From assembly GCF_047308265.1 (NCBI RefSeq), contig NZ_JBKQWY010000005.1:310001-374000 (forward strand): a stretch of 64,000 nucleotides of DNA, read 5' to 3'. Below the pieces are notes generated by a model, which did not search any database, was not told the origin of the DNA, and was given only the letters and a program-made list of their open reading frames with translations. The translations under genes and the position numbers were made by a program. The stretch comes from Maricaulis sp047308265. GTDB taxonomy: Bacteria > Pseudomonadota > Alphaproteobacteria > Caulobacterales > Maricaulaceae. This document shows, piece by piece, positions 58,953 to 64,000 of the stretch (its first letter is position 1; every line of letters begins with the position of its first letter).

Positions 58953-61900
58953 ATGCCCAGACGTACAGACCTGAACTCCATTCTGATCATTGGCGCCGGA
59001 CCGATCGTGATCGGTCAGGCCTGTGAGTTTGACTATTCGGGTGTCCAGGCGGTCAAGGCACTGAAGGAAGAAGGGTATCGGGTTATTCTGGTCAACTCCA
59101 ACCCGGCCACGATCATGACCGACCCCGAGCTGGCGGACGCAACCTATATCGAGCCCATCACACCGGAAATGGTGGCCAAGGTGATCGAAAAGGAACGCCC
59201 TGACGCCCTGCTGCCGACCATGGGCGGACAGACCGCGCTCAATTGTGCGCTCGAACTCGACAAGCGCGGCGTGCTGGATCTGTTTGGTGTGGAAATGATC
59301 GGCGCAAAGGCCGATGTCATCGACAAAGCCGAAAACCGCGAACGCTTCCGCGACGCCATGGACAAGATCGGCCTGGAAAGCCCGCGTTCGCGGGTGGTGC
59401 ACTCGCTGAGCGAGGCCGAAGCCGTGCTGGGTGAAATCGGTCTGCCGTCGATCATTCGCCCGTCCTTCACGCTCGGCGGCACGGGCGGCGGCATCGCCTA
59501 TAATCTCGAGGAATATCGCGAGATCTGCCATTCCGGCCTGGAAGCCTCGCCGGTCACCGAAATCCTGGTTGAGGAGTCCATTGTCGGCTGGAAAGAATTC
59601 GAGATGGAAGTGGTGCGTGATCGCAATGATAACTGCATCATCATCTGCGCCATCGAGAATGTGGATCCGATGGGCGTGCACACTGGCGACAGCATCACTG
59701 TCGCTCCGGCGCTGACCCTCACCGACAAGGAATACCAAATCATGCGGACGGCATCGATTGCGGTGCTGCGCGAGATCGGTGTCGAAACCGGGGGCTCCAA
59801 TGTCCAGTTCGCCGTGAACCCGGCCGATGGCCGCCTCGTCGTGATCGAGATGAACCCGCGTGTCTCCCGCTCCTCGGCCCTGGCCTCCAAGGCCACCGGT
59901 TTCCCGATCGCCAAGGTCGCCGCGAAACTGGCCATCGGATACACGCTGGACGAGATTGCCAATGACATTACGAACGGCGCAACCCCGGCGAGCTTTGAAC
60001 CGACCATCGACTATGTCGTGACAAAGATCCCGCGTTTCGCTTTCGAGAAATATCCCGGCGCCGAACCGACCCTCTCAACCTCGATGAAGTCTGTGGGTGA
60101 GGTCATGGCCATCGGCCGGACGTTTACCGAGAGCATGCAAAAAGCCCTGCGCGGTCTGGAAACCGATTTGGCCGGCTTTGATGAGGTCGAGATTGCCGGT
60201 ATCGACGAGACCACGACCGTTGAAGCCCGCAAGGAGGCGGTGAAGGCCGCGCTGACCATGCCGACCCCGGATCGTCTGAGGGTCATCGCCCAGGCCCTGC
60301 GCGAAGGCCTTTCGGTCGAGGAAGTGGCGGCCACCTCCCTTTATGAACCCTGGTTCCTGCGTCAGATCCAGTCGATCATCCATGCCGAGGAAGACGTCTC
60401 CACCCTAGGTCTGCCGGACACGGCGCAGGGCTGGCTGGCCCTGAAGTCCATGGGCTTTTCCGATGCCCGCCTGGCCCAGGTCAGCGGCAAGACCGAAACC
60501 GAGATCCGCAAACAGCGCCAAGCCCTGGACGTGCGCCCAGTCTTCAAGCGGGTCGATACCTGCGCGGCCGAATTTTTCGCGGCCACGCCTTACATGTACT
60601 CGACCTATGAAACGCCGAGTTTTGGCGGCCAGCCCGATTGCGAGAGCGATCCCTCTGATCGCAAGAAAATCATCATTCTGGGGGGCGGCCCCAACCGGAT
60701 CGGTCAGGGTATTGAGTTCGACTATTGCTGCTGCCACGCCGCCTTTGCCTTCGCCGAGATGGGCATTGAATCCATCATGGTGAACTGCAATCCGGAAACA
60801 GTCTCCACTGATTATGATACGGCCGATCGTCTGTATTTCGAGCCGCTCACCCTGGAAGACACCCTGGAACTGATCGCCAAGGAACAGTCCAACGGCACGT
60901 TGATGGGCGTTGTCGTCCAGTATGGCGGCCAGACCCCGCTGAAACTGGCCAATGCCCTGGAAGAGGAAGGCGTTCCGATCCTGGGCACCGCACCGGATGC
61001 GATTGACCTGGCCGAGGACCGCAAGCGCTTCAAAGACCTGCTCGACAAGCTGGGTCTGAAACAACCGCCCAACGCCATTGTGCATTCTGAAGACGAAGCC
61101 CGCGCCGAAGCCGAAAAACTGGGCTTCCCGCTGGTTCTGCGCCCGTCCTACGTGCTCGGAGGCCGGGCCATGGAAATCGTCCGGGAGATGGACAGTTTCG
61201 AACGCTATATGCGTGAAGCGGTCAATGTATCGGGCAATAGCCCGCTCTTGCTCGATCGTTATCTGACCGATGCGGACGAGGTGGATGTGGACGTCATCTG
61301 TGACGGCAAGGACGTCTGGGTGGCCGGTGTCATGCAACACATCGAGGAAGCCGGCGTACACTCCGGCGACAGCGCCTGCTGCCTGCCACCCTATTCCCTG
61401 TCCGAAGACATGGTTGCCGAGCTCAAGCGCCAGGCCATCGAGATGGCGCTCGCGATTGGCGTGAAAGGCCTGATGAATGTGCAGTTTGCGGTGAAGGACG
61501 GCACGATCTTCGTACTCGAGGTCAATCCGCGGGCCTCGCGGACAGTTCCCTTTGTGGCCAAGGCCATCGGGCAACCGGTCGCCAAACTGGCAGCCAAGGT
61601 CATGGCGGACGCCCCGCTGGCCGAGTTTGGCCTGGAAGACCCAGCACCCAAACATGTCTCCGTGAAAGAGGCAGTCATGCCGTTCGCCCGCTTCCCGGGC
61701 GTGGATCCGGTCCTCGGCCCGGAAATGCGTTCCACGGGTGAAGTCATGGGGATGGACACCCATTTCGAAGCGGCCTTTGCCAAGGCCGAGCTGGGCGCCG
61801 GCACCATCCTGCCGCGCACGGGCGGTGTTTTCATCTCCCTGCGTGAAGGCGACAAACAGGCGATGATCGAACCCGCCCGCGTACTGGTCATGTTGGGCTT

Positions 61901-62210
61901 CACCCTCCTGGCCACGGCAGGCACGGCCAAGACCTTCACCGATGCCGGTGTTCCCGTGACAATCGTCAACAAGGTGTTTGAAGGCCGACCCCACATTGTC
62001 GACCTGATGAAAAACGGCGATGTCCAGCTGATCTTCAACACCACGGAGGGACGCCAGTCCCATCTGGACAGTTACTCGATCCGCCGCACAGCGCTGGAAA
62101 TGAAGATCCCGTGCTACACGACCGCCTCTGCGGCCCGTGCAGCCATACTGTCCATTCGACGCATTGGTGAAGGCGCGCTTGAACCGCAGGCTCTGCAGAC
62201 CTACTCTTGA
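58953..62210 (+). CDS. carB: Carbamoyl-phosphate synthase large subunit
   Basis: Synthetase subunit combining bicarbonate, ammonia and two ATP into carbamoyl phosphate. The 1085 residues are full length: two homologous halves each with an ATP-grasp fold (first opening SILIIGAGPIVIGQACEFDYSG; second IIILGGGPNRIGQGIEFDYCC), the oligomerisation domain between them (~410-550) and a C-terminal MGS-like regulatory domain (~950-1085; ARVLVMLGFTLLATAGTAKTF). AGGA precedes the ATG. greA follows after ~50 bases on the same strand. Confidence 0.97.
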   Translation: MPRRTDLNSILIIGAGPIVIGQACEFDYSGVQAVKALKEEGYRVILVNSNPATIMTDPELADATYIEPITPEMVAKVIEKERPDALLPTMGGQTALNCALELDKRGVLDLFGVEMIGAKADVIDKAENRERFRDAMDKIGLESPRSRVVHSLSEAEAVLGEIGLPSIIRPSFTLGGTGGGIAYNLEEYREICHSGLEASPVTEILVEESIVGWKEFEMEVVRDRNDNCIIICAIENVDPMGVHTGDSITVAPALTLTDKEYQIMRTASIAVLREIGVETGGSNVQFAVNPADGRLVVIEMNPRVSRSSALASKATGFPIAKVAAKLAIGYTLDEIANDITNGATPASFEPTIDYVVTKIPRFAFEKYPGAEPTLSTSMKSVGEVMAIGRTFTESMQKALRGLETDLAGFDEVEIAGIDETTTVEARKEAVKAALTMPTPDRLRVIAQALREGLSVEEVAATSLYEPWFLRQIQSIIHAEEDVSTLGLPDTAQGWLALKSMGFSDARLAQVSGKTETEIRKQRQALDVRPVFKRVDTCAAEFFAATPYMYSTYETPSFGGQPDCESDPSDRKKIIILGGGPNRIGQGIEFDYCCCHAAFAFAEMGIESIMVNCNPETVSTDYDTADRLYFEPLTLEDTLELIAKEQSNGTLMGVVVQYGGQTPLKLANALEEEGVPILGTAPDAIDLAEDRKRFKDLLDKLGLKQPPNAIVHSEDEARAEAEKLGFPLVLRPSYVLGGRAMEIVREMDSFERYMREAVNVSGNSPLLLDRYLTDADEVDVDVICDGKDVWVAGVMQHIEEAGVHSGDSACCLPPYSLSEDMVAELKRQAIEMALAIGVKGLMNVQFAVKDGTIFVLEVNPRASRTVPFVAKAIGQPVAKLAAKVMADAPLAEFGLEDPAPKHVSVKEAVMPFARFPGVDPVLGPEMRSTGEVMGMDTHFEAAFAKAELGAGTILPRTGGVFISLREGDKQAMIEPARVLVMLGFTLLATAGTAKTFTDAGVPVTIVNKVFEGRPHIVDLMKNGDVQLIFNTTEGRQSHLDSYSIRRTALEMKIPCYTTASAARAAILSIRRIGEGALEPQALQTYS

Positions 62211-62262
62211 TGCCCTCAAGGGTGAGCGCTAGCCTGTTGGCCTTCCCGTAGAAAGCGAACGA

Positions 62263-62736
62263 ATGAACAAGATTCCTATGACTGTCGCGGGTCACAAGGC
62301 CCTCGATGAAGAAATGAAGCGTTTGAAAACTGTCGAACGGCCGGCCGTGATCGCCGCCATCGCGGAAGCTCGCGAGCATGGCGATTTGTCAGAAAACGCA
62401 GAATACCATGCCGCCAAGGAGCGTCAGGGTTATATCGAAGGTCGCCTGGCCGAGCTGGAAGACAAGCTCGCGCGTGCGCAGATTATCGATGTCGCGACGC
62501 TGTCGGGTGAGACCGTGAAGTTTGGCGCCACCGTCACCGTGCTCGATGAAGACACGGAAGAAGAGGCGACCTATCAGATCGTGGGCGATGATGAGTCGGA
62601 TGTGAAATCCGGCAAGATCTCGCTCTCCTCACCGATCGCGCGTTCCTTGATGAACAAGGAAATTGGCGATGTGATCGAGGTGAACGCACCGGGCGGTCTG
62701 AAATCCTACGAGATCACCAACGTCGCCTGGGTGTAA
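62263..62736 (+). CDS. greA: Transcription elongation factor GreA
   Basis: Stimulates cleavage of backtracked RNA by RNA polymerase. The 157-residue protein has the N-terminal coiled coil with tip acidic residues (VIAAIAEAREHGDLSENAEYHAAKERQGYIEGRLAELEDKL) and the C-terminal FKBP-like domain (KFGATVTVLDEDTEEEATYQIVG, GKISLSSPIARSLMNKEIGDVIEV). AAGCGAA lies upstream of the ATG. Likely co-transcribed with carB, as in many alphaproteobacteria. Confidence 0.96.
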   Translation: MNKIPMTVAGHKALDEEMKRLKTVERPAVIAAIAEAREHGDLSENAEYHAAKERQGYIEGRLAELEDKLARAQIIDVATLSGETVKFGATVTVLDEDTEEEATYQIVGDDESDVKSGKISLSSPIARSLMNKEIGDVIEVNAPGGLKSYEITNVAWV

Positions 62737-62766
62737 TCGACCTTTGCGGGTCAAGCAGATATGGGA

Positions 62767-62797
62767 ACGGCCGGAGCTGGGGGCTCCGGCCGTTTTT
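62767..62797 (+). terminator. Rho-independent terminator of carB-greA
   Basis: ACGGCCGGAGC (62767-62777) / GCTCCGGCCGT (62783-62793), 11 perfect pairs with a 5-base loop, followed by TTTT. 30 bases after the greA stop. Confidence 0.93.
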
Positions 62798-62861
62798 CAT
62801 TCCGGCTCGTTGGGGGGCAGGCAAACCGTTCAACACACTCCCGGAATGAAACCTGTGTCCG

Positions 62862-64000
62862 CTAGCAGCGGGAATAGGTGAGATACTCAGACGGATCGAG
62901 ACGCTGGCCGCGATAGCGCACTTCCACATGAACATGCGGTCCGGTGGAGGCACCGGTATTGCCGACATGACCAATCTTGCCACCGGCCTCGACGGTATCG
63001 CCGGCCTCGACCTTGAAATCCTTCATGTGGGCATAGACCGTCTCCCAGCCTTCACCGTGATCAATGACCACGGTATTGCCCCAGCGATCATTGCCGTTGA
63101 GACCCATTTCCGCATGGGTCACCAGACCTCCGCCAGCCGCAAAAATCAGCGTGCCTTCCGGGGCGGCAATATCACAGCCCGAATGGAAGACCGGGGCATC
63201 AGCCGGACGCGAGGGGCGCGGTCCGTAAGAACTGGTGATTCGACCGTCTGTGATGGCAGCCGACAAATCCGGAGCACGTTCAGGCACTACCGGCGGCTCT
63301 GAACGCGCCACAGGTGCAGGTTCGGGCGCAGGCTGCGGTGCATTCACGGGGGCAGGCTGCGGTGCAGGCGCGGGTGCAGGCTCAGGCCTTGAAACGGGCT
63401 GGGGTTGCGGAGCGGGTTCACGGGACACGTCCGGAGCCGGTTGTGCCACGGGGGCCGGGCTTTGCGGACGTGCTGGCTCTATCTGTGGCTGATCATCCGA
63501 CAGCGCGCGAGGCTCGACCAGGATATTGTCACCGCTGACCAGCAAGGCGCCCTCCGACCGGTTCTCGACTCGCGCATTACGCCTGGCGCGAGCGTCGCGT
63601 TCCGCACGGGCTTCGGCCTCGGAGACATCTCCACGACCAGCGCGGGGCTCACGCGGGACCTCGTCCTCCAGCAAGACCAGTGGCGTCCAGACATTGGCCC
63701 GTTCTGTCCAGGCCGCCTGAGCCAGGGAGACAGGCACCAGAAGGGCTGCACCACCGGCCAGAAGAGCCGGTATCGCCCAACGACGCGCGGTGGATTGGTT
63801 GAGGATGGCCCGAATACGACGCTCGCGCTCGGCCCGGCGATCAGGGCCAAAGGCCGAGACCGGGCGCGCTCCGGCCTGCATCATCAGGATCAGGGTCGAG
63901 GCATAGGACTTGCGTTCACGCGGACCGAGGATATCCAGCGCTTCGGCATCACAAGCGCGTTCGCGGGCTTCATCCAGTGCGCTTTCGATCCAGTGCAGCG
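62862..64000 (-). CDS. M56-M23 metallopeptidase fusion (BlaR1-like plus LytM domain), N-terminus outside window
   Basis: The frame stays open through the right edge, so the ATG at 63884 is internal. Upstream of it I read the C-terminal part of an M56/BlaR1 peptidase domain (LHWIESALDEARERACDAEALDIL, then GPRERKSYASTLILMMQ and an FG...RIRAIL segment), a group that includes beta-lactam and cell-wall stress sensors. A membrane helix (WAIPALLAGGAALLVPVSLAQA) leads to a long Pro/Ala/Glu linker and an M23 domain with FHSGCDIAAPEG and GPHVHVEVRYRG, keeping the His/Asp and HxH ligands. Probably a membrane peptidase coupling a cytosolic or membrane M56 site to periplasmic cell-wall binding; the partner BlaI-type repressor would lie to the right. 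Confidence 0.82.
   Translation of the reverse strand, partial: LHWIESALDEARERACDAEALDILGPRERKSYASTLILMMQAGARPVSAFGPDRRAERERRIRAILNQSTARRWAIPALLAGGAALLVPVSLAQAAWTERANVWTPLVLLEDEVPREPRAGRGDVSEAEARAERDARARRNARVENRSEGALLVSGDNILVEPRALSDDQPQIEPARPQSPAPVAQPAPDVSREPAPQPQPVSRPEPAPAPAPQPAPVNAPQPAPEPAPVARSEPPVVPERAPDLSAAITDGRITSSYGPRPSRPADAPVFHSGCDIAAPEGTLIFAAGGGLVTHAEMGLNGNDRWGNTVVIDHGEGWETVYAHMKDFKVEAGDTVEAGGKIGHVGNTGASTGPHVHVEVRYRGQRLDPSEYLTYSRC

Noticed and set aside
60405..62219. 604-codon frame on the minus strand inside carB
   Set aside because: Shadow of carB in a GC-rich genome; composition is His/Arg/Gln-rich, unlike real proteins here.

Overview
The window looks like ordinary chromosome from a GC-rich alphaproteobacterium, most likely of the Caulobacterales/Maricaulales/Hyphomonadaceae group. 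The signs are the content and order of its core genes: an mraZ-rsmH-ftsL-ftsI division cluster next to rnpB; rpoD-dnaG-yqeY divergent from carA; carB followed by greA; a primase without a full zinc site; and many TonB-dependent-receptor, S9-peptidase and outer-membrane-protein genes. The genus call is inference. I see no phage, plasmid, IS element, CRISPR array or classic defence island.

Layout. 1-2.9 kb (minus strand): ftsI (cut by the left edge), ftsL, rsmH and mraZ, coupled by 4-base ATGA overlaps, with a candidate MraZ/CtrA control region and then RNase P RNA. 2.9-6.5 kb: a 550-bp AT-rich control region and a large Oar-like TonB-dependent receptor. 6.5-10.7 kb (minus): AmpD-like amidase, EamA transporter, CE15-like esterase lipoprotein, a small membrane protein and DjlA. 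10.8-19.6 kb: 5-oxoprolinase, fasciclin protein, a RimB-RimK fusion, an exported protein, an ArsR-methyltransferase fusion and a D-amino-acid dehydrogenase. 19.7-23.4 kb: EttA and, divergently, a two-gene unit encoding a proteasome-like Ntn-hydrolase homologue and a small disordered protein. 23.4-31.5 kb: two outer-membrane proteins, a DPP-IV lipoprotein, a YgjP-like metalloprotein, AlkC-like glycosylase, free-Met-sulfoxide reductase and a membrane-anchored ClpP-class protease.

31.7-38.7 kb: a tetR-MFP-RND efflux operon with a palindrome placed exactly between its -35 and -10 boxes, an FMN-dependent lactate/glycolate-type dehydrogenase and small proteins. 38.8-48.2 kb: tRNA-Ile(CAU), a DUF2334 deacetylase-like protein, a SIMPL protein, panD, two exported proteins (one an M23 peptidase with a Pro/Glu repeat linker), a CHASE-PAS hybrid histidine kinase, YjbQ and a START-like protein. 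48.4-64 kb: rpoD, dnaG, yqeY, carA, an orphan Tat-type peptide-binding lipoprotein, an S9 peptidase, carB, greA and, running off the right edge, an M56-M23 metallopeptidase fusion.

The clearest functional units are the division operon, the efflux operon and the information-processing block. The least explained is the Ntn-hydrolase pair at 21.6-23.3 kb, where Thr1/Asp17/Lys of a proteasome active site can be read in a 415-residue protein of unknown role. It is the best candidate for an undescribed system here, although the protein family itself may already be widespread and merely uncharacterised.
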